Below are positions 54,233-63,131 of a stretch of DNA of 64,000 bases, in pieces. Where the stretch lies: NCBI RefSeq assembly GCF_006704125.1, contig NZ_VIGH01000001.1:62001-126000 (forward strand). The letters run 5' to 3'. A program made the position numbers and the translations under genes. The notes below the pieces were generated by a model, which saw nothing but the letters and a program-made list of their open reading frames with translations, was not told the origin of the DNA and did no database searches. This stretch comes from Rhodococcus spelaei. GTDB taxonomy: Bacteria > Actinomycetota > Actinomycetes > Mycobacteriales > Mycobacteriaceae. Within the stretch, counting starts at the first letter, position 1; every line of letters starts with the position of its first letter.

Positions 54233-55516
54233 TTACTTGGCTGCCTGCGTGATCGCCGCGGACATGTCGGCCACCGCCTGGTCGACGGTCGCCTTCCCGG
54301 TCAGTGCGGCGGTCGCGTTGTCCTGGATGGCCTTCGAGACTGCGCTGTAGTACGGCGTGACCGGACGCGGCTTGGCGTTCTCGAGCGCCGTCTTGAGCAC
54401 CGGCAGGTAGGGGTACTTCGCGACCAGCGCGGCGTCGTCGTAGACCGACTTCAGCACCGGCGGGAATGAGGCGTTCGCGAAGGAGACCTGGTTCTCCTGG
54501 TTCTGGATGAACGCGACGAAGTCCCGCGCGGTGGCCTTGTTCTTGGAGAAGACGTTGATGCCGTCGTTGTAGCCGCCGAGGGTGGACGCACCCGGGCCGG
54601 TCGGTCCGACGATCGGCGCGACCGCGAACTTGCCCTTCACCGCGGAACCGTCCTTCTCGGCGTTGGTGAACATGTACGGCCAGTTGTAGGCGTACATCGA
54701 CTCACCGCCGACGAATGCGAGGTTGGTCTCCTCCTCGGTGAAACCGGTGGAGCGCTTGGCGATCTGGCCGCCGGTGTAGGCGTCGACCATGGCCTGAAGC
54801 CCGGCCTTGGACTGCGGGGACTCGACCTCGGGGGTCTTGCCGTCCGGTCCGACGACGGCGCCGCCCCACGAGTTGATGAACTGGGTGGTGTTGGCGGTCA
54901 GGCCCTCGTACTGCTTGAGCTGGGTGACCAGGCAGTCCTGGACGCCCTTGGCCTTGGCGACCGAGCAGCTGTCGGTCAGCGCCTTCCAGTTCGCGGGAGC
55001 GGCCGGGGCCAGGTCGGTGCGGTAGTACAGCAGCTGGGCGTTGGTGTTCTGCGGCGCGGCGTACAGCTTGTCGCGGTACGTCGCGGTCGCCACGGTCGCG
55101 GGAAGCAGACCGGAGGTGTCCAGCGCGAGCGAACCTTCCAGCGGCTGCAGCCAGCCGTTCGCGGCGAACTCCGCGGTCCAGACCACGTCGAGCGCCATCA
55201 CGTCGTAGTCGTCGTTGCCGGCCTGCAGCGACTGCACCAGCTTGTTGCGCTGGTCGTCGGCCTCACCGGGGAGCTCCTTGAGGGAGACCTTCTCGTCCGG
55301 GTGGGCGGCGTTCCACTTCTCGATCACCGGCTGCAACTTGTCGGTGTCGTTCTTGCCCATCGCGAACGAGATCGCGCCGCGACCGTCGAGATTCTTGCCT
55401 GCCGCCTCGTCGACGCTGCCGCCGCCGTTGCTGCTGCTCGAGCACCCGGCGAGCGCGAGCAGCGCCACGGCAGAGGCCGCCACCGCTACGCGTGAACGCG
55501 TGTTGAAGGAACGCAT
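54233..55516 (-). CDS. Sugar-binding lipoprotein of the ABC transporter
   Basis: A 427-residue extracellular solute-binding protein, family 1. The lipobox LALAGC is near residue 24. The mature part has the usual GRGAISFAMGKNDTDKLQPV start, the ATATYRDKLYAAPQNTNAQL hinge region and the NWPYMFTNAEKD aromatic segment. Two Cys pairs are compatible with the outside. It delivers a sugar to the two permeases that follow in the operon. The ATG at 55516 has AAAGGTGG upstream. Mycobacterial LpqY is the best known analogue; the actual sugar cannot be told from sequence. Confidence 0.88.
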   Translation of the reverse strand: MRSFNTRSRVAVAASAVALLALAGCSSSSNGGGSVDEAAGKNLDGRGAISFAMGKNDTDKLQPVIEKWNAAHPDEKVSLKELPGEADDQRNKLVQSLQAGNDDYDVMALDVVWTAEFAANGWLQPLEGSLALDTSGLLPATVATATYRDKLYAAPQNTNAQLLYYRTDLAPAAPANWKALTDSCSVAKAKGVQDCLVTQLKQYEGLTANTTQFINSWGGAVVGPDGKTPEVESPQSKAGLQAMVDAYTGGQIAKRSTGFTEEETNLAFVGGESMYAYNWPYMFTNAEKDGSAVKGKFAVAPIVGPTGPGASTLGGYNDGINVFSKNKATARDFVAFIQNQENQVSFANASFPPVLKSVYDDAALVAKYPYLPVLKTALENAKPRPVTPYYSAVSKAIQDNATAALTGKATVDQAVADMSAAITQAAK

Positions 55517-55649
55517 GGTCCACCTTTCGAAAGAGATATCCGGCCCTCGTCGTGCGCCAGCTCCACCGGACCGAGGCATGTGTCGTCGCCTACTGTGGCA
55601 CGCGAGCGTGCGGAATCCGGTCATTACCCCCGCACTGGATCGGTCAGGT

Positions 55650-56723
55650 TCACCCCAGCCGGCACCCGTCCGACACCGAGAACAGATGCACCTCGGCGGG
55701 ATCGACGTGCAGGTTCACCCGGTCGCCCTTCTGCGGCGGCTTGCGCCAGTCCGCCCGCGCTGTGACGGTCTGCGCGGCGCCCGCGACCGCCATGCGGCCG
55801 TAGATGTAGGCGTCCGAGCCGAGCTCCTCGACCACGTCCACCTCCATCTCCATGCCGCTGTCGGCGAGCTCGAGGTGCTCCGGGCGGATCCCGAGGACGA
55901 CCTCCGCGTTGCCGGCGCGGGCGAGAGTGGCGCGGGGCACCGGGATGAGGGTGTCGCCGAGCAGCACTCCGCCGTCAGCGACGGGCACCGTGAACAGGTT
56001 CATCGACGGCGAACCCATGAAGCCGGCGACGAAGACGTTCGCGGGCCGGGAGTACAGCTCACGCGGGGCAGCGCACTGCTGCAGGATGCCGTCCTTGAGC
56101 ACCGCGACCCGGTCGCCCATCGTCATCGCCTCGACCTGGTCGTGGGTGACGTAGACCGTCGTGGTGCCGAGTCGTCGCTGCAACTGCGCGATCTGGGTGC
56201 GGGTCTGCACACGCAGCTTGGCGTCGAGGTTGGACAGCGGCTCGTCCATGAGGAACACCTGAGGGCTGCGGACGATCGCCCGGCCCATCGCGACGCGCTG
56301 GCGCTGACCGCCCGAGAGTGCCTTCGGCTTGCGGTCGAGGTACTGCGACAGGTCGAGCATCTTCGCGGTCTCCTCGACCCGCTGGCGGATCTCGGCCTTC
56401 GGCGTCTTCGCCAGCTTGAGCGCGAAACCCATGTTCTCGGCGACCGACATGTGCGGGTACAGCGCGTAGTTCTGGAACACCATCGCAATGTCGCGGTCCT
56501 TCGGCTCGGACGCGGTCACGTCCCGGTCGCCGATCAGGATGCGGCCCGAGTGCACGTCCTCGAGGCCGGCCAGCATCCGCAGCGAGGTGGACTTGCCGCA
56601 CCCCGACGGCCCGACCAGGACGAGGAACTCGCCGTCCTCGATGTGCAAGTCGAGCCGGTCCACCGCGGGGGTGTCCGAACCGGGGAACAGGCAGGTGGTG
56701 GAGTCGTAGGTGACTGTCGCCAT
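55650..56723 (-). CDS. Sugar ABC transporter ATP-binding protein (UgpC/SugC-type)
   Basis: A 357-residue ATPase. Walker A GPSGCGKSTSLRMLAG is near 39, Q-loop FQNYALYPHMSVAENM near 83, signature LSGGQRQRVAMGRAI near 136, Walker B VFLMDEPLSNLDAKLR and switch His in VTHDQVEA. The C-terminal third is the TOBE regulatory domain of the MalK/UgpC group (LGIRPEHLEL). It is the first gene of the operon ATPase / lipoprotein / permease / permease / small membrane protein; the mycobacterial equivalent has the ATPase last. Confidence 0.92.
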   Translation of the reverse strand: MATVTYDSTTCLFPGSDTPAVDRLDLHIEDGEFLVLVGPSGCGKSTSLRMLAGLEDVHSGRILIGDRDVTASEPKDRDIAMVFQNYALYPHMSVAENMGFALKLAKTPKAEIRQRVEETAKMLDLSQYLDRKPKALSGGQRQRVAMGRAIVRSPQVFLMDEPLSNLDAKLRVQTRTQIAQLQRRLGTTTVYVTHDQVEAMTMGDRVAVLKDGILQQCAAPRELYSRPANVFVAGFMGSPSMNLFTVPVADGGVLLGDTLIPVPRATLARAGNAEVVLGIRPEHLELADSGMEMEVDVVEELGSDAYIYGRMAVAGAAQTVTARADWRKPPQKGDRVNLHVDPAEVHLFSVSDGCRLG

Positions 56724-56850
56724 GGGTGTTCGTCGATCCCTTCACCGGCAGGAACGTGCCGGACGATCCGAGTTGAGGGTGGTCCGGCGCAGAGTATCGC
56801 AAAGTCCGAGGCGGCCCTGACGAGCGCTTCGCGCGCGGCACACAGGTTCT

Positions 56851-56898
56851 GTCGCCGGCTCATCCCCGCTCGGCGTGCAGCGCGTGTGAGCCGGCGAC
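56851..56898. terminator. Terminator of the deazaflavin-dependent reductase gene
   Basis: A perfect 12-base stem GTCGCCGGCTCA / TGAGCCGGCGAC (56851-56862 with 56887-56898), 27 bases after the stop codon on the minus strand and before the sugar operon. Confidence 0.7.
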
Positions 56899-56925
56899 GA
56901 AAGAGGTGTGCGGGTCGCCGACCGA

Positions 56926-57405
56926 TCAGCCCCCGGTCGGCGACAGCCGCACGAAGGGAATGCGACGGCCCGCCGCGAGGAAGTCGGCCCGGCTGCCGTC
57001 CACCTCGAAGCCCATCAGCTTGCACAGCGCCCGGCCCGCCCGCGGATGCCTGCCCGCGTACCGCGCCATCAACTCCGCCCCCTCGTCGACCCCGATGGGC
57101 GAGGCGTGCACGGCGAGGACGCGGCGCCCGACCTGGGCGGTCGTGTCCGGTGCGGCGAGCAGGTTCCGGTACCAGTCGGACTTGGTGCCGAATCCGGACG
57201 CCAGCACGTAGCTGCGGTCGGGCGAGTGCTCGACCACCTCGAGCACCACCTGACGCGGGCGTCCGGACTTGCGGCCGCGGTGGTGCAACAGCAGGAAACG
57301 ACCGCCGAGCAGCCACCCGAGGTGGGCCCGGTACAGGCCGATCGGTAGTCGGGCGAGGGTGCGGCGGACCCCCGCCGGCGGTCCGGGTTCACTGACGACC
57401 TTCAC
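56926..57405 (-). CDS. Nitroreductase/deazaflavin (F420)-dependent oxidoreductase, Ddn-like
   Basis: A 159-residue split-barrel protein. LLLHHRGRKSGRPRQVVLEV near residue 40, DRSYVLASGFGTKSDWYRNL near 70 and the terminal GSRADFLAAGRRIPFVRLSP fit the F420-binding Ddn family of actinobacteria; the KSDWYRN motif contacts the cofactor. It reduces or binds quinone- or nitro-type substrates, or acts on lipid quinones. It is divergent from an F420-dependent luciferase-like gene 100 bases away. Confidence 0.88.
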   Translation of the reverse strand: MKVVSEPGPPAGVRRTLARLPIGLYRAHLGWLLGGRFLLLHHRGRKSGRPRQVVLEVVEHSPDRSYVLASGFGTKSDWYRNLLAAPDTTAQVGRRVLAVHASPIGVDEGAELMARYAGRHPRAGRALCKLMGFEVDGSRADFLAAGRRIPFVRLSPTGG

Positions 57406-57505
57406 TGTGGCCCCCTTGTCCAGAGCACTGCGTGACTCGACTGCGATCGGGTCCTTCCCGGACTACCGTTGGCCTTGGCTCACCTCGACGTCAAGGGAGT
57501 GGCAC

Positions 57506-58300
57506 ATGACTCGCCCGGTTCGCATCGGTTTCCAACTCCAGCCGCAGCAGGCCCCCGACTACGCCCTGATCCGCGATGCGGTGCTGCGCGCGGAGGATCT
57601 CGGCGTCGACATCGTCTTCAACTGGGACCACTTCTTTCCCCTCTACGGCGATCCCGACGGCGCGCATTTCGAGTGCTGGACGATGCTCGGCGCGTGGGCG
57701 GAGCAGACCGAGCGCGTCGAGATCGGCGCCCTGGTGTCCGGCGGCGGCTACCGCAACCCGGACCTGTTGGCGGACATGGCCCGCACCGTCGACCACATCA
57801 GCGGCGGCCGGCTGATCCTCGGCATCGGCGGCGGCTGGTTCGAGAAGGACTACGACCGGTACGGCTACGAATTCGGTACCGCCGGAACGCGTTTGCGCCT
57901 GCTCGGCGACAACCTGGCCCGCATTGCGAGCCGACTGCGCGAACTCAACCCGGCCCCTACCCGGCACATCCCAATCCTGATCGGCGGTGGCGGCGAGCGC
58001 AAGACGCTGCGCCTGGTGGCCGAGTACGCCGACATCTGGCACAGCTTCGCCGACCTCGACGCGCTCGTGCACAAGTCCGAGGTGCTGGCCTCGCACTGCG
58101 CCGACGTCGGACGCGAGCCCGGCCGCATCGAACGATCGGTGGCATGGCCCGGCCGCGACACCGCGCCGGCCTTCCTCCAGGCCGGGGCGACCCTGTTCAC
58201 GGTCAGCGCGGGCGGCCCCGACTACGACCTGACCGCACTCGCCGACGCGGTCCGCTGGCGCGACGAGCGTTATCCCGAGCCGCTCGCCGGCCTGGCCTGA
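57506..58300 (+). CDS. LLM-class F420-dependent oxidoreductase
   Basis: A 264-residue TIM-barrel luciferase-like monooxygenase/dehydrogenase. VRIGFQLQPQQAPDYALIRD at the start, FNWDHFFPLYG near 36, SGGGYRNPDLLADMARTVDH near 75 and LILGIGGGWFEKDYDRYGYE near 100 are the cofactor and phosphate sites of the F420 subgroup (the SGGGYRNP segment replaces a typical SVxYRNP). The ATG has AGGGAG 7 bases upstream. Substrate unknown. Its neighbour on the other side also uses F420. Confidence 0.88.
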   Translation: MTRPVRIGFQLQPQQAPDYALIRDAVLRAEDLGVDIVFNWDHFFPLYGDPDGAHFECWTMLGAWAEQTERVEIGALVSGGGYRNPDLLADMARTVDHISGGRLILGIGGGWFEKDYDRYGYEFGTAGTRLRLLGDNLARIASRLRELNPAPTRHIPILIGGGGERKTLRLVAEYADIWHSFADLDALVHKSEVLASHCADVGREPGRIERSVAWPGRDTAPAFLQAGATLFTVSAGGPDYDLTALADAVRWRDERYPEPLAGLA

Positions 58301-58362
58301 CGAGTCCGGCACCCCACGCTCGGATCCCGGTGCCGGGCGTCGACCGGGACTAGGCTCCACCC

Positions 58363-60159
58363 ATGCTGCGGTCACGTTCGGTGAAGGCATGGGTCCTGGC
58401 GGTGCTCGCGATGCTGCTCGCTGTCGCCGCCGCCGGGTGCGGCAGTCAGAACGGCTCGACGACCGACCTGTGCTCGCCGCCCGGCATCGGCAGCGCGGCG
58501 GCGGCACCGACGAACCTCGACGCTGCCGCGGCCGCCGCGGGCGAGGACCGCTACACCACCGCGACGACCAAGCCCCTCGACCAGATCGACGTGGGCGCCC
58601 TCGGCCTGATCACCCCCGGCAAGATCAGCGTCGGCACGCTGTCCGACGCCCCGCCGAGCATCTGCGTCAACTCCGCTGGCACCTTCACCGGGTTCGACAA
58701 CGAACTGCTCCGAGCGATCGCAGACAAGCTGGGACTGCGAATCGAGTTCTCGGGCACCGAGTTCGCCGGTCTGCTCTCCCAGGTCGCGAACAAGCGCTTC
58801 GACGTCGGCTCGTCCTCCATCACCACCACCGACGAGCGACGCCGGACGGTCGGGTTCACCAACGGCTACGACTTCGGCTACTTCTCGCTGGTTGCGCCGA
58901 ACGGCGGTAAGGTGCACGGCTTTTCGGACCTCAACGCGGGTACCCGGATCGGTGTCGTGCAGGGCACGGTGCAGGACGACTATGTCGTGAACACCCTCAA
59001 GCTGGACCCGGTGAAGTTCCCCGACTACAACACCGCGTACGCGAACCTGAAGTCGGGACAGATCGACGCCTGGGTCGCCCCGTCCCAGCAGGCCGAGGGT
59101 GCGATCAAGCCGGGCGACGCGACGTCGATCGTGCAGAACACCTTCAGCCTCAACAACTTCGTGGGCTGGGCGGTGAACAAGGGCAACCAGCCGCTCATCG
59201 ACGCCCTCAACTCCGGACTGGACGCGGTGATCGCTGACGGCACATGGTCCAGGCTGTACTCGGAGTGGGTGCCGCGACAGCTGCCGACCGGCTGGAAGCC
59301 CGGCAGCAAGGCCGAACCTGCACCCCAGCTGCCCGACTTCGCCGCGCTCGCGGCCCAGCACGCGCAGCAGAACCCGACCGGCGAGCAGGCGCAACAGAAG
59401 TCGACTCTCGCGCAACTGGGCGACACCTTCTTCGACTGGGACCTGTACCGCAAGGCGATCCCCGACCTGTTCAAGACCGGACTGCCGAACACGGTGATCC
59501 TCGCCGTGACTTCCGGTGTGGTCGGCACCGTGCTCGGCATGCTTCTCGCGGTCGCGGGCATCTCTCGCACCCGCTGGTTGCGCTGGCCGGCCCGGGTCTA
59601 CACGGACGTCTTCCGAGGCCTGCCGGCGGTGGTCATCATCCTCATCGTCGGGCTCGGGGTCGGACCGGTGGTCAAGGGGCTGACCGGCAACAATCCGTAC
59701 TGGCTAGGTGCCGCGGCACTGTCGCTGCTGGCGGCCGCGTACATCGGCGAGATCTTCCGGTCCGGCATCCAGAGCGTGGAGCCGGGTCAGCTCGAGGCGG
59801 CGCGGGCGATCGGCTTCAGCCACCGCCGGGCGATGAACCTGGTGGTCATCCCGCAGGGCGTGCGGCGAGTGCTGCCCGCGCTGATGAACCAGTTCATCTC
59901 GCTGATCAAGGACTCGTCGCTGATCTACTTCCTCGGGCTGCTCGCCACCCAACGCGAATTGTTCGCGGTGGGACGGGATCTGAACGCGCAGACGGGCAAT
60001 CTGTCGCCACTGGTCGCGGCGGGCCTGTTCTACCTGGTGCTGACGATTCCGCTGACCCACCTGGTGAACTACATCGACAAGCGGCTCCGGACCGGCAAGT
60101 CCGACACCTCGGGCACCCTCGATCCGCTCGACCAAGCCATCGTCGTGGAGAGGGGATAG
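58363..60159 (+). CDS. Amino-acid ABC transporter, fused substrate-binding protein and permease
   Basis: A 598-residue fusion. Residues 1-28 are a lipoprotein signal (lipobox AAAGC). About 80-310 form a family 3 solute-binding domain ([49 protein letters not shown]). A helical spacer rich in Gln follows, then a permease domain at about 365-580 with EAA-type loop [20 protein letters not shown] and [20 protein letters not shown]. The binding domain must be outside and tethered by lipid and membrane at both ends. It would import a polar amino acid such as glutamine. The ATPase gene follows 2 bases after its stop codon. Confidence 0.9.
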   Translation: MLRSRSVKAWVLAVLAMLLAVAAAGCGSQNGSTTDLCSPPGIGSAAAAPTNLDAAAAAAGEDRYTTATTKPLDQIDVGALGLITPGKISVGTLSDAPPSICVNSAGTFTGFDNELLRAIADKLGLRIEFSGTEFAGLLSQVANKRFDVGSSSITTTDERRRTVGFTNGYDFGYFSLVAPNGGKVHGFSDLNAGTRIGVVQGTVQDDYVVNTLKLDPVKFPDYNTAYANLKSGQIDAWVAPSQQAEGAIKPGDATSIVQNTFSLNNFVGWAVNKGNQPLIDALNSGLDAVIADGTWSRLYSEWVPRQLPTGWKPGSKAEPAPQLPDFAALAAQHAQQNPTGEQAQQKSTLAQLGDTFFDWDLYRKAIPDLFKTGLPNTVILAVTSGVVGTVLGMLLAVAGISRTRWLRWPARVYTDVFRGLPAVVIILIVGLGVGPVVKGLTGNNPYWLGAAALSLLAAAYIGEIFRSGIQSVEPGQLEAARAIGFSHRRAMNLVVIPQGVRRVLPALMNQFISLIKDSSLIYFLGLLATQRELFAVGRDLNAQTGNLSPLVAAGLFYLVLTIPLTHLVNYIDKRLRTGKSDTSGTLDPLDQAIVVERG

Positions 60160-60161
60160 CG

Positions 60162-60932
60162 GTGACCACTGCCGTCACGTCCGGATCGACCGACCCGACA
60201 CCCGCCGCCTCCGGCTCGCTCAGCGGCACCGACCTGCACCTGTCGTTCGGGAAGAACAAGGTGTTGCGCGGGGTCGACATTCACGTCGACGCCGGTAAGA
60301 CCACCTCGGTGATCGGGCCGTCCGGGTCCGGCAAGTCGACGCTGCTGCGGGTGCTCAATCGCCTGCACGAACCGGAGCAGGGCGACATCCTGATCGACGG
60401 GCGGTCGGTACTCGCCGACAACCCGGACCAGCTGCGGCAGCGAATCGGCATGGTGTTCCAGCACTTCAACCTGTTCCCGCACCGCACCGTGCTCGACAAC
60501 GTCGCGCTCGGGCCCCGCAAGCTCCGCGGACTGTCCAAGGAACAGGCCCGCGCGGCGGCGCTCGAGCAACTCGAACTGGTCGGACTGCGACAGAAGGCCG
60601 AGTCCCGGCCCGCGAACCTGTCCGGCGGCCAGCAGCAGCGGGTCGCAATCGCCCGTGCGCTGGCCATGAAGCCGGAGATCATGTTCTTCGACGAGGCCAC
60701 CTCGGCGCTGGACCCGGAACTGGTCAAGGGCGTGCTCGCGCTGATGGCGGACCTCGCCTCGACCGGTATGTCGATGATCGTCGTGACCCACGAGATGGGT
60801 TTCGCTCGAACGGTTTCCGACACCGTCGTGTTCATGGACCGGGGGGTGGTCGTGGAGACGGGCAAGCCCGAGGCGCTGTTCGACGACCCGCAGACCGACC
60901 GGTTGCAGGCGTTCCTCTCGCAGGTGCTGTAG
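60162..60932 (+). CDS. Amino-acid ABC transporter ATP-binding protein (GlnQ-type)
   Basis: A 256-residue ATPase. Walker [18 protein letters not shown] is near 48, Q-loop [20 protein letters not shown] near 95, signature [17 protein letters not shown] near 150, Walker [19 protein letters not shown] and switch His VTHEMGFAR. An unusual Thr/Ser/Pro-rich 20-residue N-terminus precedes the domain. It starts 2 bases after the fused binding protein-permease gene, so it is the third module of that importer. GAGAGGGG precedes the GTG. Confidence 0.93.
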   Translation: MTTAVTSGSTDPTPAASGSLSGTDLHLSFGKNKVLRGVDIHVDAGKTTSVIGPSGSGKSTLLRVLNRLHEPEQGDILIDGRSVLADNPDQLRQRIGMVFQHFNLFPHRTVLDNVALGPRKLRGLSKEQARAAALEQLELVGLRQKAESRPANLSGGQQQRVAIARALAMKPEIMFFDEATSALDPELVKGVLALMADLASTGMSMIVVTHEMGFARTVSDTVVFMDRGVVVETGKPEALFDDPQTDRLQAFLSQVL

Positions 60933-60947
60933 GCGGCTCCGCCGCCC

Positions 60948-60987
60948 GTGCGCGCGGTTCACCCCGGTTGGGGTACTTTGCGCGCAC
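60948..60987. terminator. Terminator between the ATPase and DUF2254 genes
   Basis: Outer stem GTGCGCGC/GCGCGCAC (60948-60955 with 60980-60987), inner stem ACCCC/GGGGT around GGTT. It lies between two convergent stop codons. Confidence 0.65.
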
Positions 60988-61001
60988 AGTTCGGAGGTCG
61001 C

Positions 61002-62291
61002 CTACAGCTGTGCGCGGAGCGCGCCCGCCGCGGCGGCGACAGCAGTCAGGTCGGCCGGCTGCACTATCTCGCGCGTCCCGTCCTGTTCGAGCAGGCTCAG
61101 CTGGTGCCCGATCGCCGCGCGGCGACCGTCGTCGGCCGTCGCGGCCGTGCAGTCCCGCAGCAGCTGGACGAGTGCGAGCAGGACCGTGGGCTCACGCGCG
61201 CCGTACCGCCTGATCTGAGCGCAGGTCAGGTCGAGGTAGTCGGCGAAGCTGTACGCCGGCACACCGACGGTGTCACCGTCCGAACCGGCGGGAAGGACCA
61301 GCGGACCGAGCTCGCGGCGGGACAGCGAGACCATGATCCCGCTCAGGTGGTCGACCGCCTGCACCGCCGTGTACGGATCGTTCACGGCCGGGGACAACGC
61401 CTTTGACGCGACATCGACCAGCTGACGCAGGCCGAACGCGGCATCCTGCTCCAGGGTCCGCTCGAACCCGATTCGGACAGCCCGTTCGACTGTGCGTCCC
61501 ACTTCGGACAGGTCCGCGACCGGACCGGACCTGCTCCACACCCAGGCGAGCGGTGTGCTGCCCGCGGTGATGTGGTCGCCGACCCGCGGCGCAATCCGAA
61601 CGGTGACCGCGTGCCGCGCGGCGAGCGGGACCATCGCGCCGGGGTGCACGGTCTGCACGTAGCCGGTGTGTGCGGACACGATCACGGTCGCCGACTCCGG
61701 CACTGCGGGCAACCCCGCGTCCGACACCGCGGGCAACCCGCGTCGCACGACGTCGCGTGTGCCCCGCTCCACGTTCCGCATGATGTCGTCGATCTGCAGC
61801 GAGTGCGTCAGGTGGTGTATCTCGTACACCAGCGCGGCCAGGCTCAGGAACAGCAGCACGATCGCCCAACTCACCGCCAGCCGCGGATAGTCGGCAGTGC
61901 GGCTCCCGGCGGAGACGCCGACCGTGTACAGGCCCGCGATGCTGTAGGCGAAGGTGGCGACGAAGACGCTGAGCACCAACTGATTCGACCGGTCGCGCAG
62001 GAAGTTCCGCAGGATCCGCGGCGAGAACTGCGTCGACGACAACTGCAGGGCCACCACGGTGAGCCCCAAGATGAGGGCGATGACGGTGATCATCGTTCCC
62101 GCGATGCCGATCAGCAGGGTGCGGGCGTCGTCCGGTGTGCCCTGGAAGGCGAGCCGGTGCAGCCAGGCGCCCGGCTGCGGATTCAGGGTCGACAGGATCG
62201 ACCCGAGCACCAACGCGATCACCACCGCGATCGCCGGCAGCACCCACAGTGCGCCGCGCAGGTACTCCCAGGCAGCCTCGCGCCTCAGCAC
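61002..62291 (-). CDS. DUF2254 family membrane protein
   Basis: A 429-residue protein with four N-terminal helices: about 17-37 (ALWVLPAIAVVIALVLGSIL), 60-82 (LIGIAGTMITVIALILGLTV), 105-125 and 140-160. A large soluble domain follows (RTVERAVRIGFERTLEQDAA, ALSPAVNDPYTAVQAVDHL), the family's hallmark. Relatives are predicted membrane proteins of unknown role; the NDPYTA segment is its most conserved part. Alone, convergent with the amino-acid transporter. Confidence 0.85.
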   Translation of the reverse strand: MLRREAAWEYLRGALWVLPAIAVVIALVLGSILSTLNPQPGAWLHRLAFQGTPDDARTLLIGIAGTMITVIALILGLTVVALQLSSTQFSPRILRNFLRDRSNQLVLSVFVATFAYSIAGLYTVGVSAGSRTADYPRLAVSWAIVLLFLSLAALVYEIHHLTHSLQIDDIMRNVERGTRDVVRRGLPAVSDAGLPAVPESATVIVSAHTGYVQTVHPGAMVPLAARHAVTVRIAPRVGDHITAGSTPLAWVWSRSGPVADLSEVGRTVERAVRIGFERTLEQDAAFGLRQLVDVASKALSPAVNDPYTAVQAVDHLSGIMVSLSRRELGPLVLPAGSDGDTVGVPAYSFADYLDLTCAQIRRYGAREPTVLLALVQLLRDCTAATADDGRRAAIGHQLSLLEQDGTREIVQPADLTAVAAAAGALRAQL

Positions 62292-62336
62292 CCTGAAAAG
62301 CCTACGCCGGGCGGGCGCCCCGGCCCGGCGGTTCGG

Positions 62337-63077
62337 TCAGCTACCGAACGGATTCGAGAAGTTGTCGATCGACCCGAGCCGGCCGCTGTAGTAGTTGAGG
62401 TCGACGTTGCCGTTCACGCCGGGAATCTGGCCCGTGCTGGTGTACTGCCAGAACGTCCAGTCGCGCCAGCCGCCGGGCAGGGGACCGGGCGCGTTCTGCC
62501 CGTTGTAGTCGGCGATCCACAGCGGGTAGTTGGCGAACTCGGTGGTGTTGGCCATCGCGGTGCGCCAGAAGTTCGGGTACGTGTAGATGATCGGCTGTCG
62601 GCCGGTGAGCGCCTGCACCGAGTTCAGGTAGCGGTGGGTCCAGTCGATCACCGCCGCTGGCGGCAGACCCTTGGTGTCCTCGAGGTCGAGCACCGGCGGC
62701 AGGCCGCCACCGACGATCGGGAATGCGGTACCCGCGAAGAAGGCGGCCTGCGCCTCGGGCGACTGCGAGACGTCGGCGTAGTGGTACGCGCCGCGCGCGA
62801 CCCCCGCGGCCCGCATGCCGATGCCGTCCTGAATGAAGTACGGGTTGACGTAGCTCAGCCCCTCCGTCGCCTTGACCATCGCGAAGTTGTGGCCCGCCGC
62901 CCGCACCGCGAACCAGTTGATGCCCGAGCCGCCCGGGTGCTGCCAGGACGCGACGTCCGGTCCCTTCACCGGTTCCCCGGTCGCCACACCGGGCACGCCG
63001 AGGACGAACGCACCCGCCAACAACAGCGGGGCGAGGCGAATCACTTTTCGGGCACGGGCACGGCGCTGCGACGTCAT
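62337..63077 (-). CDS. Secreted GH25 lysozyme-like muramidase
   Basis: A 246-residue exported glycoside hydrolase family 25 protein. A signal peptide (basic RRARARKVIR, hydrophobic run, cleavage near ATG-EP) precedes the barrel: GPDVASWQHPGG near residue 40, FAMVKATEGLSYVNPYF near 67, PVLDLEDTKG near 128 with the catalytic Asp and Glu, and LWIADYNGQN and WTFWQYTSTGQIPGVNGNVD near the end. It would cut peptidoglycan glycan strands. No binding modules. Its start lies 54 bases from the end of the GH63-type gene. Confidence 0.9.
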   Translation of the reverse strand: MTSQRRARARKVIRLAPLLLAGAFVLGVPGVATGEPVKGPDVASWQHPGGSGINWFAVRAAGHNFAMVKATEGLSYVNPYFIQDGIGMRAAGVARGAYHYADVSQSPEAQAAFFAGTAFPIVGGGLPPVLDLEDTKGLPPAAVIDWTHRYLNSVQALTGRQPIIYTYPNFWRTAMANTTEFANYPLWIADYNGQNAPGPLPGGWRDWTFWQYTSTGQIPGVNGNVDLNYYSGRLGSIDNFSNPFGS

Positions 63078-63131
63078 CGCCCGAGACTAAACCGATACCC
63101 GTTTCGGGGCAACGAAACTGCGAATGAACAC

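Noticed and set aside
63078-63131. A c-di-AMP (ydaO) riboswitch upstream of the GH25 lysozyme gene, common before secreted wall hydrolases
   Set aside because: The gap is only 54 bases and shows none of the expected conserved helices.
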